Positions 20,682 to 34,100 of a DNA stretch of 64,000 nucleotides are shown here, in pieces. This DNA is from Triticum aestivum (taxonomy: Eukaryota > Streptophyta > Magnoliopsida > Poales > Poaceae), in contig NC_057814.1 in assembly GCF_018294505.1 (NCBI RefSeq), forward strand, positions 39,105,239-39,169,238, given 5' to 3'. The position numbers and the translations under genes are program-made. The first letter of the stretch is position 1; each line of letters begins with the position of its first letter. The notes under the pieces were generated by a model. That model saw nothing but the letters and a program-made list of their open reading frames with translations, was not told the origin of the DNA and searched no databases.

Positions 20682-22265
20682 CGCTACCTCTTGAGCATTG
20701 CGCTGGTTTTCCCTTGAAGAGGAAAGGGTGATGCAGTAAAGTAGCGTAAGTATTTCCCTCAGTTTTTGAGAACCAAGGTATCAATCCAGTAGGAGGCCAC
20801 GCTCGAGTCCCACGCACCTACACAAACACATAAGAACCTCGCAACCAACGCGATAAAGGGGTTGCCAATCCCTTCACGGTCACTTACGAGAGTGAGATCT
20901 GATAGAGATAATAAGATAATATTTTAGGTATTTTTATGGTAAAGAGTAAAAGTAAAGAAAGCAAAATAAACGGCGCCAGAAATAGCTTGTTGTCGGGAGA
21001 TGAATATGATGGAAAATAGACCCGGGGGCCATAGGTTTCACTAGTGGCTTCTCTCAAGATAGCATAAGTATTACGGTGGGTAAACAAATTACTGTCGAGC
21101 AATTGATAGAATTGAGCATAGTTATGAGAATATCTAGGTATGGTCATGTATATAGGCATCACGTCCGTGACAAGTAGACCGACTCCTGCCTGCATCTACT
21201 ACTATTACTCCACACATCGACCGCTATCCAGCATGCATCTAGAGTATTAAGTTCATAAGAACATAGTAACGCTTTAAGCAAGATGACATGATGTAGAGGG
21301 ATAAACTCATGCAATATGATATAAACCCCATCTTTTTATCCTCGACGGCAACAATACAATACGTGTCGTTTCCCCTACTGTCACTGGGATCGAGCACCGC
21401 AAGATTGAACCCAAAGCTAAGCACTTCTCCCATTGCAAGAAAGATCAATCTAGTAGGCCAAACCAAACCGATAATTCGAAGAGACCTGCAAAGATAACCA
21501 ATCATACATAAAAGAATTCAGAGGAGATTCAAATATTGTTCATAGATAATATTGATCATAAACCCACAATTCATCGGATCTCAACAAACACACCGCAAAA
21601 AGAAGAGTTACATCAAATAGATCTCCAAGAGAATCGAGGAGAACTTTGTATTGAGATCCAAAGAGAGAGAAGAAGCCATCTAGCTAATAACTATGGACCC
21701 GAAGGTCTGAGGTAAACTACTCACACATCATCGGAGAGGCTATGGTGTTGATGTAGAAGCCCTCCGTGATCGATGCCCCCTCCGGCGGAGCGCTGGAAAA
21801 GGCCCCAAGACGGGATCTCACGGGTACAGAAGGTTGCGGCCGTGGAAATAGGGTTTTGGCTCCTCCGCTGATGGTTTGGGGGTACGTAGGTATATATAGG
21901 AGGAAGAAGTAGGTCGGTGGAGCTATGAGGGGCCCACGAGGGTGGAGGGCGCGCCCAGGGGGGTAGGCGCGCCCCTGCCTCTTGGCTTCCTCTTCGGTTT
22001 CTTGACGTCCACTCCAAGTCCTCTGGATCACGTTTGTTCCGAAAATCATGTTCCCAAAGGTTTCATTCCGTTTGGACTCCGTTTGATATTCCTTTCCTTC
22101 AAAACACTGAAATAGGCAAAAACAGCAATTTGGGCTGGGCCTCCAGTTAATAGGTTAGTCCCAAAAATAATATAAAAGTGTATAATAAAGCCCATTAAAC
22201 ATCCAAAACAGAATATAATATAGCATGGAACAATCAAAAATTATAGATACGTTGGAGACGTATCA
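20682..22265 (-). repeat. 3' LTR of Gypsy B
   Basis: 1584 bp, complete. The outer end (20682) has CGCTACCTC where the 5' LTR has TGCTACCTC, so one terminal base is mutated. Open frames such as 20884-21195 and 21239-21505 recur in the other LTR and are not genes. Confidence 0.93.
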
Positions 22266-22280
22266 AGCATCCCCAAGCTT
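22266..22280 (-). other. Polypurine tract of Gypsy B
   Basis: On the minus strand AAGCTTGGGGATGCT lies directly before the 3' LTR. A similar TTGGGGATGCC block recurs near 26055-26075 and 26114-26125 in the internal region. Confidence 0.7.
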
Positions 22281-23406
22281 AATTCCTGCTCGTCCTCGAG
22301 TAGGTAAATGATAAAAACAGAATTTTTGATGTGGAATGCTACTTAGCATAATTTTCAATGTAATTCTCTTATTTGTGGTATGAATATTCAGATCCGAAAG
22401 ATTCAAGATAAAAGTTTAATATTGACATAAAAGTAATAATACTTCAAGCATACTAACTAAGCAATTATGTCTTCTCAAAATAACATGGCCAAAGAAAGTT
22501 CATCCCTACAAAATCATATAGTTTGGTCATGCTCCATTTTCGTCACACAAGAATGCTCTCATCATGCACAACCCCGATGACAAGCCAAGCAATTGTTTCA
22601 TACTTTTGTAATCTCAAACTTTTTGCAACTTTCACGCAATATATGAGTGTGAGCCATGGATATAGCACTATGGGTGGAATAGAATATGATGGTGGGGGTT
22701 ATGTGGAGAAGACAAAAAAGGAGAAAGTCTCACATTGACACGGCTAATCAACGAGCTAGGGAGATGCCCATCGATTGATGTCAATGCAAGGAGTAGGGAT
22801 TGCCATGCAACGGATGCACTAGAACTATAAATGCATGAAAGCTCAACAAAAGAAACTAAGTGGGTGTGCATCCAACTTGCTTGCTCACGAAGACCTAGGG
22901 CATTTGAGGAAGCCCATTGTTGGAGTATACAAGCCAAGTTCTATAATGAAAAATTCCCACTAGTATATGAAAGTGACGAAACAAGAGACTCTCTATCATA
23001 AAAATCATGCTGCTACTTTGAAGAACAAGTGTGGAAAAAGGATAGTAGCATTGCCCCTTTATATATATATATATATATTCCTTTTTTGGCCTTTCTCCTT
23101 ACTTTTTTTCCTCTTTTTTTGGGACAATGCTCTATGAATGATGATCACCACACTTCTGTTTACTTACAACTCAATGATTACAACTCGATACTAGAACAAA
23201 GTATGACTCTATATGAATGCCTCCGGCGGTGTACCGGGATGGGCAATGAATCAAGAGTGACATGTATGCATAATATGTATGGTGGCTTTGCCACAAATAC
23301 GATGTAGACTACATGATCATGCAAGGCAATATGACAATGATGAAACGTGTCATGATAAACGGAATGGTGGAAAGTTACATGGCAATATATCTCGGAATGG
23401 CCATGG
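22281..23406 (-). other. Gypsy B internal non-coding region, left part
   Basis: About 1.1 kb of AT-rich sequence with no supported coding frame. It holds a short (TA)9 run near 23060. In an autonomous relative the pol gene would lie upstream of this region; here nothing resembling it is found. Confidence 0.65.
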
Positions 23407-23411
23407 AAATG

Positions 23412-25107
23412 TGATACGTCTCCAACGTATCTATAATTTATGAAGTATTCATGCTATTATATTATCCATCTTGGATGTTTAATGGCTTTACTATGCACTT
23501 TTGTATTATTTTTGGGACTAACCTATTAACCCAGAGCCCAGTGCCAGTTTCTGTTTTTTCCCTTGTTTCAGTGTTTCGCAGAAAAGGAATATCAAACGGA
23601 GTCCAAACGGAATGAAACCTTCGGGAGAGTTATTTTTGGAACGGAAGCAATCCAGGAGACTTGGAGTGCACGTCAGGGAAGCAACGAGGTGGCCACGAGG
23701 CAGGGAGGCGCGCCTGCCCCCTGGGCGCCCCCCACCCTCATGGGCCCCTCGTGGCTCCCCTGACCGACTTCTTTCGCCTATATATATCCATATACCCTAA
23801 AACCTTCGGGGAACAGAATAGGTCGGGAGTTCCGCCGCCGCAAGCCTCTGTAGCCACCAAAAACCAATCGGGACCCTATTCCGGCACCTTGCCGGAGGGG
23901 GGATCCCTCACCGGTGGCCATCTTCATCATTCCGGCGCTCTCCATGACGAGGAGGGAGTAGTTCACCCTTGGGGCTGAGGGTATGTACCAGTAGCTATGT
24001 GTTTGATCTCTCTCTCTCTCTCTCTCTCGTGTTCTTGAGGTGATACGATCTTGATGTATCGCGAGCTTTGCTATTATAGTTGGATCTTATGATGTTTCTC
24101 CCCCTCTACTCTCTTGTAATGGATTGAGTTTTCCCTTTGAAGTTATCTTATCGGATTGAGTCTTTAAGGATTTGAGAACACTTGATGTATGTCTTGCATG
24201 TGCTTATCTGTGGTGACAATGGGATATTCACGTGATCTACTTGATGTATGTTTTGGTGATCAACTTGCGGGTTTAGTGACCTTGTGAACTTATGCATAGG
24301 GGTTGGCACACGTTTTCGTCTTGACTCTCCGGTAGAAACTTTGGGGCACTCTTTGAAGTTCTTTGTGTTGGTTGAATAGATGAATCTGAGATTGTGTGAT
24401 GCATATCGTATAATCATACCCACGGATACTTGAGGTGACATTGGAGTATCTAGGTGACATTAGGGTTTTGGTTGATTTGTGTCTTAAGGTGTTATTCTAG
24501 TACGAACTCTATGATAGATCGAACGGAAAGAATATCTTCGTGTTATTTTACTACGGACTCTTGAATAGATAGATCAGAAAGAATAACTTTGAGGTGGTTT
24601 CGTACCCTACCATAATCTCTTCTTTTGTTCTCCGCTATTAGTGACTTTGGAGTGACTCTTTGTTGCATGTTGAGGGATAGTTATATGATCCAGTTATGTT
24701 ATTATTGTTGAGAGAACTTGCACTAGTGAAAGTATGAACCCTAGGCCTTGTTTCGAAGCATTGCAATCCCGTTTACACTCGCTTTTACCACTTGCTACCT
24801 TGCTGTTTTTATATTTTCAGATTACAAAAACCTATATCTACCATCCATATTGCACTTGTATCACCATCTCTTCGCCGAACTAGTGCACCTATACAATTTA
24901 CCATTGTATTGGGTGTGTTGGGGACACAAGAGACTCTTTGTTATTTGGTTGCAGGGTTGCTTGAGAGAGACCATCTTCATCCTACGCCTCCCACGGATTG
25001 ATAAACCTTAGGTCATCCACTTGAGGGAAATTTGCTACTGTCCTACAAACCTCTGCACTTGGAGGCCCAACAACGTCTACAAGAAGAAGATTGTGTAGTA
25101 GACATCA
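23412..25107 (+). mobile_element. Solo LTR of a Gypsy element (Sabrina/WHAM-like)
   Basis: 1696 bp starting TGATACGTCTCCAACG and ending TAGTAGACATCA, flanked by exact TSD AAATG (23407-23411 and 25108-25112), with no internal region. It shares the first ~400 bp of its LTR type with Gypsy B but has a different 3' part, so it is a related, distinct family. It arose by recombination between the two LTRs of a full element. A (CT)n run lies at about 24007-24029 and a TATATATA promoter-like motif near 23779. Confidence 0.95.
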
Positions 25108-25112
25108 AAATG

Positions 25113-26923
25113 CCATAATAGGTAGGTATGGTGGCTGTTTTGAGGAAGATATAAGGAGGTTTATGTGTGATAGAGCGTATCGTATCACGGAGTTTGGATG
25201 CACCGGCGAAGTTTGCACCAACTCTCAAGGTGAGAAAGGGCAATGCACGGTACCTAAGAGGCTAGCAATGATGGAAGGGTGAGAGTGCGTATAATCCATG
25301 GACTCAACATTAGTCATAAAGAACTCACATACTTGTTGAAAAAATCTACAAGTCGTCAAAAACCAAGCACTACGCGCATGCTCCTAGGGGGATAGATTGG
25401 TAGGAAAAGACCATCGCTCATCCCCGACCGCCACTCATAAGGAGGACAATCAAAGGACACCTCATGTTTCAAATTTGTTACACAATGTTTACCATACGTG
25501 CATGCTACGGGACTTGCAAAATTCAACACAAGTATTTCTCAAATTCACAACTACTCAACTAGCACAACTTTAATATCACTACCTCCATATCTCAAAACAA
25601 TCATCAAGCATCAAACTTCTCTTAGTATACAACGCACTTATAAGAAAGTTTTTACTAATCTTGGATGCCTATCATATTAGGACTAAATTTGTCAATTTAA
25701 GCAAATTACCATGCTGTTTTTCAGGACTCTCAAAATGATATAAGTAAAGCATGAGAGAACAATAGTTTCTATAAAACAAAACCACCGCCGTGCTCTAAAA
25801 GATATAAGTGAAGCACTAGAGCAAAAACTATATAGCTCAAAAGATATAAGTGAAGCACAAAGAGTATTCTAATAAATTCCGAATCATGTGTGTGTCTCTC
25901 AAAAGGTGTGTACAGCAAGGATGATTGTTGTAAACTAAAAACAAAGACTCAAATCATACAAGACGCTCCAAGCAAAACACTTATCATGTGGTGAATAAAA
26001 ATATAGCTCCAAGTAAAGTTACCGATGGACGAAGACGAAGGAGGGGATGCCTTTCGGGGCATCCCCAAGATTTGGCTTTTTGGTGTCCTTAGATTTACCT
26101 TGGGGTGCCTTGGGCATCCCCAAGCTTAGGCTCTTGCCACTCCTTGTTCCATAATCCATCAAATCCTTACCCAAAACTTGAAAACTTCACAACACAAAAC
26201 TTAACAAAAAATCTCGTGAGCTCCGTTAGCGAAAGAAAACAAAACACCACTTCAAGGTACTGTATTGAACTCATTATTTATTTATATTGGTGTTAAACCT
26301 ACTGTATTACAACTTCTCTATGGTTTATAAATCTTTTACTAGCCATAGATTCATCAAAATAAGCAAACAACACACGAAAAACAGAATCTGTCAAAAACAG
26401 AACAGTCTGTAGTAATCTGTAACTAACGCAAACTTCTGGAACTCAGAAATATCTACCAAAATAGGACGACCTAGATAATTTTTTTATTGATCTTATGCAA
26501 TTGGAATCAGTATTTTATCACGTTCTGGTGATTTTTAACAATTGTTTTCGTGAACAGAAAGTTTCTGGAATTTTCAGCAAGATCGAATAACTATCATCCA
26601 AGAAGAGCCTATAGGTTTAACTTGGCACAAACACTAATTAAAACATAAAAACAAATCTAACCAGAGGCTAGGTCAAAGATTTATTCCTAAACATAACCAA
26701 AAAGCAAAAAAACTAAAATAAAATTGGGTTGCCTCCCAACAAGCGCTATCGTTGAACGCCCCTAGCTAGGCATAAAAGCAAGGATAGATCTAGGTATTGC
26801 CATCTTTGGTAGGCAATCCATAAGTGGCTCTCATAATAGATTCATATGGTAATTTAATTTTCTTTCTAGGGAAGTGTTCCATGCCTTTCCTTAGCGGAAG
26901 TTGGAATCTAATATTCCCTTTCT
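25113..26923 (-). other. Gypsy B internal non-coding region, right part
   Basis: About 1.8 kb between the solo LTR and the Gag stop. No RT, integrase or RNase H motif is seen in any frame. Short repeats of AAAAGATATAAGTGAAGCA occur at 25730-25865. Just downstream of the Gag stop is a block typical of this family (AGCGCTTGTTGGGAGGCAAC on the minus strand, near 26725-26750). Confidence 0.7.
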
Positions 26924-27907
26924 TCATATCAATATTGCACCAATCATTCTAAGGAAAGGTCTACCAAGAATAATAGGACATGAAGGATTGCAATCTATAT
27001 CAAGAACAATAAAATATACTGGCACATAGTTCCTATTTGCAAAAATAAAAACATCATTAATTATTCCCATAGGTTTCTTAATGTTGGAATCCGCAAGGTG
27101 CAAGTTTAGAGAACAATCATCAAATTCATGGAAACCTAACAAATCACATGAAGCTTTTGGAATCGTGGAAACACTAGCACCCAAATCACACAAAGCATAG
27201 CATTCATGATCTTTAATTTTAATTTTAATAGTAGGCTCCCATTCATCATAAAGTTTTCTAGGGATAGAAACTTCCAACTCAAGTTTTTCTTCATAAGATT
27301 GCATTAAAGCATCAACGATATGTTTGGTAAAAGCTTTATTTTGACTATAAGCATGAGGAGAATTTATCAAAGAGCAATTATCATAATTAAATTCCTTGAA
27401 ATCCAAGATAGTGGGTTCATTGATATCTAAAGTTTTGACCTCTTCAATCCCACTTTTACCAAATTTTGCATCAAGATCTAAAAACTCCGAATTTTTGGGA
27501 CGCCTTCTAACTAAAGTTGACTCATCTCCAGTCCCATCATTATCAAGATTCATATTGCAAAACAAAGATTTAATAGGAGACACATCAATAACTTTTAGAT
27601 CTTCATCTTTATTGTCATAATTTTTTTTCGGTCTAGCGGCCATCTTATTAACTAAGGTGGCCTGCTTATCCGAAATTTCAGCAGTTAATTTTTCGAGATT
27701 AGCAATCTGAGATTTCCAACCATAAAATTCCTTAGACATATCGTTGAGCTCTTGATTCATGTAACCCATAAAGCTTTTTTGTTCCTTAAGCTCGTTTCTG
27801 AAGAAATTGTTATGCTCAAACTGTAAAGTCATGAAACTTCTGACGTTGCTTTCAATCTCTTCTAACCTTTTAAGGTGAAGATCACCAAATCTAGGTAGAG
27901 CCATCAT
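26924..27907 (-). CDS. Gypsy B Gag with protease-like segment, no Pol
   Basis: 327 residues from ATG at 27907 (starts MMALPRFGDLHLKRLEEIES). Residues about 10-110 are rich in charged and coiled-coil-like heptads, as expected of a Gag particle protein. From about residue 230 an aspartic-protease-like segment is visible: CDLGASVSTIP with the Asp at residue 241, and a closing CPIILGRPFLR. The triad is D-L-G rather than D-T/S-G, common in plant Gypsy proteases of this kind. The frame is uninterrupted, so particles could be formed. It stops where pol would follow. The open frame continues upstream of the ATG into the LTR; I chose the ATG because the upstream part crosses the primer-binding site. 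Confidence 0.8.
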   Translation of the reverse strand: MMALPRFGDLHLKRLEEIESNVRSFMTLQFEHNNFFRNELKEQKSFMGYMNQELNDMSKEFYGWKSQIANLEKLTAEISDKQATLVNKMAARPKKNYDNKDEDLKVIDVSPIKSLFCNMNLDNDGTGDESTLVRRRPKNSEFLDLDAKFGKSGIEEVKTLDINEPTILDFKEFNYDNCSLINSPHAYSQNKAFTKHIVDALMQSYEEKLELEVSIPRKLYDEWEPTIKIKIKDHECYALCDLGASVSTIPKASCDLLGFHEFDDCSLNLHLADSNIKKPMGIINDVFIFANRNYVPVYFIVLDIDCNPSCPIILGRPFLRMIGAILI

Positions 27908-28096
27908 GACAAACAAGCAATCCAACACAGAAGCAAACAAAAGGCAAGCGAAAAAGAGGCGAACGAAAAAAGAGGGCGAATAAAACGGCAAGGGTGAAGT
28001 GGGGGAGAGGAAAACGAGAGGCAAATGGCAAATAATGTAATGCGAGGGATAAGAGTTTGTGATGGGTACTTGGTATCTGTTGACTTGTGCGTAGAC

Positions 28097-28114
28097 TCCC
28101 CGGCAACGGCACCA
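28097..28114 (-). other. Primer-binding site, tRNA-Asp type
   Basis: The plus strand reads TCCCCGGCAACGGCACCA, the 3' end of plant tRNA-Asp with one mismatch (GCGCCA expected). It lies 11 bases from the 5' LTR edge. Confidence 0.75.
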
Positions 28115-28125
28115 GAAATCCTTCT

Positions 28126-29380
28126 TGCTACCTCTTGAGCATTGCACTGGTTTTCCCTTGAAGAGGAAAGGGTGATGCAGTAAAGTAGCGTAAGTATTTC
28201 CCTCAGTTTTGAGAACCAAGGTATCAATCCAGTAGGAGGCCACGCTCGAGTCCCACGCACCTACACAAACAAATAAGAACCTCGCAACCAACGCGATAAA
28301 GGGGTTGTCAATCCCTTCACGGTCACTTACGAGAGTGAGATCTGATAGAGATGATAAGATAATATTTTAGGTATTTTTATGGTAAAGAGTAAAAGTAAAG
28401 AAAGAAAAATAAACGGCGCCAGAAGTAGCTTGTTGTCGGGACATTAATATGATGGAAAATAGACCCGGGGGCCATAGGTTTCACTAGTGGCTTCTCTCAA
28501 GATAGCATAAGTATTACGGTGGGTAAACAAATTACTGTCGAGCAATTGATAGAATTGAGCATAGTTATGAGAATATCTAGGTATGATCATGTATATAGGC
28601 ATCATGTCCGTGACAAGTAGACCGACTCCTGCCTGCATCTACTACTATTACTCCACACATCGACCGCTATCCAGCATGCATGTAGAGTATTAAGTTCATA
28701 AGAACAGAGTAACACTTTAAGCAAGATAACATGATGTAGAGGGATAAACTCATGCAATATGATATAAACCCCATCTTTTTATCCTCGATGGCAACAATAC
28801 AATACGTGTTGTTTCCCCTACTGTCACTGGGATCGAGCACCGCAAGATTGAACCCAAAGCTAAGCACTTCTCCCATTGCAAGAGAGATCAGTCTAGTAGG
28901 CCAAACCAAACCGATAATTCGAAGAGACTTGCAAAGATAACCAATCATACATAAAAGAATTCAGAGGAGATTCAAATATTGTTCATAGATAATCTTGATC
29001 ATAAACCCACAATTCATTGGATCTCGACAAACACACCGCAAAAAGAAGAGATACATCAAATAGATCTCCAAGAGAATCGAGGAGAACTTTGTATTGAGAT
29101 CCAAAGAGAGAGAAGAAGCCATCTAGCTAATAACTATGGACCGGAAGGTCTGAGGTAAACTACTCACACATCATCGGAGAGGCTATGGTGTTGATGTAGA
29201 AGCCGTCCGTGATCGATGCCCCCTCCGGCGGAGCACCGGAAAAGGCCCCAAGATGGGATCTCATGGGTACAGAAGGTTGCGAAGGTGGAAATAGGGTTTT
29301 GGCTCCTCCACTGATGGTTTGGGGGTACGTAGGTATATATAGGAGGAAGAAGTAGGTCGCTGGAGCTACGAGGGGCCCAC
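28126..29380 (-). repeat. 5' LTR of Gypsy B, inner part
   Basis: 1255 bp of the 5' LTR, collinear with 20682-21936. It is interrupted at 29380 by Copia C and continues at 38073-38401. The TSD of the Copia (CCCAC) is at 29376-29380. Confidence 0.93.
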
Positions 29381-31115
29381 TGTTGGGGAACGTAGTAATT
29401 TCAAAAAAATTCCTACGCACACGCAAGATCATGGTGATGCATAGCAATGAGAGGGGAGAGTGTTGTCTACGTACCCTCGTAGACCGAAAGCGGAAGCGTT
29501 AGCTCAACGCGGTTGATGTAGTCGTACGTCTTCACGATCGGACTGATCAAGTACCGAACGCACGACACCTCCGAGTTCAGCACACGTTCAGCTCGATGAC
29601 GTCCCTCGAACTCCGATCCAACCGAGTGTTGAGGGAGAGTTTTGTCAGCACGACGGCGTGGTGACGATGATGATGTTCTACCGACGCAGGGCTTCGCCTA
29701 AGCACCGCTATAGTATTATCGAGGTGGACTATGGTGGAGGGGGCACCGCACACGGCTAAAAGATCAAACGATCAATTGTTGTGTCTCTAGGGTGCCCCCT
29801 GCCCCCGTATATAAAGGAGCAAGGGGAGAGGTGTGGCCGGCCAGGAGGGGCGCGCCAGGAGGAGTCCTACTCCCACCGGGAGTAGGGCTCCCTCCCTTTC
29901 CTTGTTGTACTAGGAGTGGAGGGGGAAAGAGGAGGGAGAGAGGAAGGAAAGGGGGGCGCCGCCCCCCTCTCCTTGTCCTATTCGGACTAGGGGGGAGGGG
30001 CGCGCGGCCTTGCCCTGGCCGCCTCTCCTCTCTTCCACTAAGGCCCACTATGGCCCATTAAGCCCCCGGGGGGTTCCGGTAACCTCCCGGTACTCCGGTA
30101 AAATTCCGATTTCACCCGGAACACTTCCGATATCCAAACATAGGCTTCCAATATATCAATCTTCATGTCTCGACCATTTCGAGACTCCTCGTCATGTCCG
30201 TGATCACATCCGGGACTCCGAACAACCTTCGGTACATCAAAACATATAAACTCATAATATAACTGTCATCGAAACTTTAAGCGTGCGGACCCTACGGGTT
30301 CGAGAACTATGTAGACATGACCGAGACACGTCTCCGGTCAATAACCAATAGCGGAACCTGGATGCTCATATTGGCTCCCACATATTCTATGAAGATCTTT
30401 ATCGGTCAGACCGCATAACAACATACGTTGTTCCCTTTGTCATCGGTATGTTACTTGCCCGAGATTCGATCGTCGGTATCTCAATACCTAGTTCAATCTC
30501 GTTACCGGCAAGTCTCTTTACTCGTTCCGTAATACATCATCCCGCAACAAACTCATTAGTTGCAATGCTTGCAAGGCTTAAGTGATGTGCATTACCGAGA
30601 GGGCCCAGAGATACCTCTCTGACAATCGGAGTGACAAATCCTAATCTCGAAATACGCCAACCCAACAAGTACCTTCGGAGACACCTGTAGAGCACCTTTA
30701 TAATCACCCAGTTACGTTGTGACGTTTGGTAGCACACAAAGTGTTCCTCCGGTAAACGGGAGTTGCATAATCTCATAGTCATAGGAACATGTATAAGTCA
30801 TGAAGAAAGCAATAGCAACATACTAAACGATCGAGTGCTAAGCTAACGGAATGGGTCAAGTCAATCACATCATTCTCCTAATGATGTGATCCCGTTAATC
30901 AAATGACAACTCATGTCTATGGCTAGGAAACATAACCATCTTTGATCAACGAGCTAGTCAAGTAGAGGCATACTAGTGACACTCTGTTTGTCTATGTATT
31001 CACACATGTATTATGTTTCCGGTTAATACAATTCTAGCATGAATAATAAACATTTATCATGATATAAGGAAATAAATAATAACTTTATTATTGCCTCTAG
31101 GGCATATTTCCTTCA
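29381..31115 (-). repeat. 3' LTR of Copia C
   Basis: 1735 bp. It starts TGAAGGAAATATGCCC at 31115 and ends CCCCAACA at 29381 (minus strand). A TATATA box-like motif is seen near 29808-29813 (complement). It keeps the ~38-bp GC-rich segment near 29955-29993 that the 5' LTR lacks. Confidence 0.95.
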
Positions 31116-31148
31116 GTCTCCCACTTGCACTAGAGTCAATAATCTAGA
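31116..31148 (-). other. Polypurine tract and short 3' untranslated region of Copia C
   Basis: The minus strand ends GTGCAAGTGGGAGAC directly before the 3' LTR. Only ~33 bp separate the polyprotein stop from the LTR. The CACAT/ATGTG stem-loop repeats of Copia A and D are absent here. Confidence 0.85.
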
Positions 31149-34100
31149 TTACACAGTAATGATTCTAACACCCATGGAGCCTTGGTGCTGATCATGTTTT
31201 GCTCGTGGAAGAGGCTTAGTCAACGGGTCTGCAACATTCAGATCCGTATGTATCTTGCAAATTTCTATGTCTCCCACCTGGACTAAATCCCGGATGGAAT
31301 TGAAGCGTCTCTTGATGTGCTTGGTTCTCTTGTGAAATCTGGATTCCTTCGCCAAGGCAATTGCACCAGTATTGTCACAAAAGATTTTCATTGGACCCGA
31401 TGCACTAGGTATGACACCTAGATCGGATATGAACTCCTTCATCCAGACTCCTTCATTTGCTGCTTCCGAAGCAGCTATGTATTCCGCTTCACACGTAGAT
31501 CCCGCCACGACGCTTTGTTTAGAACTGCACCAACTGACAGCTCCACCGTTCAATGTAAACACGTATCCGGTTTGCGATTTAGAATCGTCCGGATCAGTGT
31601 CAAAGCTTGCATCAACGTAACCATTTACGATGAGCTCTTTGTCACCTCCATAAACGAGAAACATATCCTTAGTCCTTTTCAGGTATTTCAGGATGTTCTT
31701 GACCGCTGTCCAGTGATCCACTCCTGGATTACTTTGGTACCTCCCTGCTAGACTTATAGCAAGGCACACATCAGGTCTGGTACACAGCATTGCATACATG
31801 ATAGAGCCTATGGCTGAAGCATAGGGAACATCTTTCATCTTCTCTCTATCTTCTGCAGTGGTCGGGCATTGAGTCTTACTCAACTTCACACCTTGTAACA
31901 CAGGCAAGAACCCTTTCTTTGCTTGATCCATTTTGAACTTCTTCAAAACTTTGTCAAGGTATGTGCTTTGTGAAAGTCCAATTAAGCGTCTTGATCTATC
32001 TCTATAGATCTTGATGCCCAATATATACGCAGCTTCACCGAGGTCTTTCATTGAAAAACTCTTATTCAAGTATCCCTTTATGCTATCCAGAAATTCTATA
32101 TCATTTCCAATCAGCAATATGTCATCCACATATAATATCAGAAATGCTACAGAGCTCCCACTCACTTTCTTGTAAATACAGGCTTCTCCAAAAGTCTGTA
32201 CAAAACCAAATGCTTTGATCACACTATCAAAGCGTTTATTCCAACTCCGAGAGGCTTGCACCAGTCCATAAATGGATCGCTGGAGCTTGCACACTTTGTT
32301 AGCTCCCTTTGGATCGACAAAACCTTCCGGTTGCATCATATACAACTCTTCTTCCAGAAATCCATTCAGGAATGCAGTTTTGACATCCATTTGCCAAATT
32401 TCATAATCATAAAATGCGGCAATTGCTAACATGATTCGGACAGACTTAAGCATCGCTACGGGTGAGAAGGTCTCATCGTAGTCAATCCCTTGAACTTGTC
32501 GAAAACCTTTTGCAACAAGTCGAGCTTTATAGACAGTAACATTACCGTCAGCGTCAGTCTTCTTCTTGAAGATCCATTTATTCTCAATTGCTTGCCGATC
32601 ATCGGGCAAGTCAACCAAAGTCCACACTTTGTTCTCATACATGGATCCCATCTCAGATTTCATGGCTTCAAGCCATTTTGCGGAATCTGGGCTCACCATC
32701 GCTTCTTCATAGTTCGTAGGTTCGTCATGGTCTAGTAACATAACCTCCAGAACAGGATTACCGTACCACTCTGGTGCGGATCTTACTCTGGTTGACCTAC
32801 GAGGTTCAGTAATAACTTGATCTGAAGTTCCATGATCATCATCATTAACTTCCTCACTAATTGGTATAGGCGTCGCAGAAACTGGTTTCTGCGATGAACT
32901 ACTTTCCAATAAGGGAGCAGGTACAATTACCTCATCAAGTTCTACTTTCCTCCCACTCACTTCTTTCGAGAGAAACTCCTTCTCCAGAAAAATTCCGAAT
33001 TTAGCAACAAAAGTCTTGCCTTCGGATCTGTGATAGAAGGTGTACCCAACAGTCTCCTTTGGGTATCCTATGAAGACACATTTCTCCGATTTGGGTTCGA
33101 GCTTATCAGGTTGAAGCTTTTTCACATAAGCATCGCAGCCCCAAACTTTAAGAAACGACAACTTTGGTTTCTTGCCAAACCACAGTTCATAAGGCGTCGT
33201 CTCAACGGATTTTGATGGTGCCCTATTTAACGTGAATGCGGCCGTCTCTAAAGCATAACCCCAAAACGATAGCGGTAAATCAGTAAGAGACATCATAGAT
33301 CGCACCATATCTAGTAAAGTACGATTACGACGTTCGGACACACCATTACGCTGTGGTGTTCCGGGTGGCGTGACTTGCGAAATTATTCCGAATTGTTTCG
33401 AATGAAGACCAAACTCATAACTCAAATATTCTCCTCCACGATCAGATCGTAGAAACTTTATTTTCTTGTTACGATGATTTTCAACTTCACTCTGAAATTC
33501 TTGGAACTTTTCAAATGTTTCAGACTTATGTTTCATTAAGTAGATATACCCATATCTGCTTAAATCATCTGTGAAGGTGAGAAAATAACGATATCCGCCA
33601 CGAGCCTCAACATTCATCGGACCACATACATCTGTATGTATGATTTCCAACAAATCTGTTGCTCTCTCCATAGTTCCGGAGAACGGCGTTTTAGTCATCT
33701 TGCCCATGAGGCACGGTTCGCAAGTACCAAGTGATTCATAATCAAGTGGTTCCAAAAGTCCATCAGTATGGAGTTTCTTCATGCGCTTTACACCGATATG
33801 ACCTAAACGGCAGTGCCACAAATAAGTTGCACTATCATTATCAACTCTGCATCTTTTGGCTTCAATACTATGAATATGTGTATCACCACTATCGAGATTC
33901 AACAAAAATAGACCACTCTTCAAGGGTGCATGACCATAAAAGATATTACTCATATAAATAGAACAACCATTATTCTCTGATTTAAATGAATAACCGTCTC
34001 GCATCAAACAAGATCCAGATATAATGTTCATGCTTAACGCTGGCACCAAATAACAATTATTTAGGTCTAAAACTAATCCCGAAGGTAGATGTAGAGGTAG

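Noticed and set aside
20884..21505. Two open frames duplicated at 28444-28948 as a possible gene pair
   Set aside because: They are the same positions of the two LTRs of Gypsy B; LTR sequence, not genes.
28097..28114. Part of a tRNA-Asp gene
   Set aside because: Only the last 18 bases of the tRNA are present, at the position expected of a primer-binding site.
27908..28291. N-terminal extension of Gypsy B Gag into the LTR
   Set aside because: The extension crosses the primer-binding site and LTR end; the ATG at 27907 begins family-like Gag sequence.
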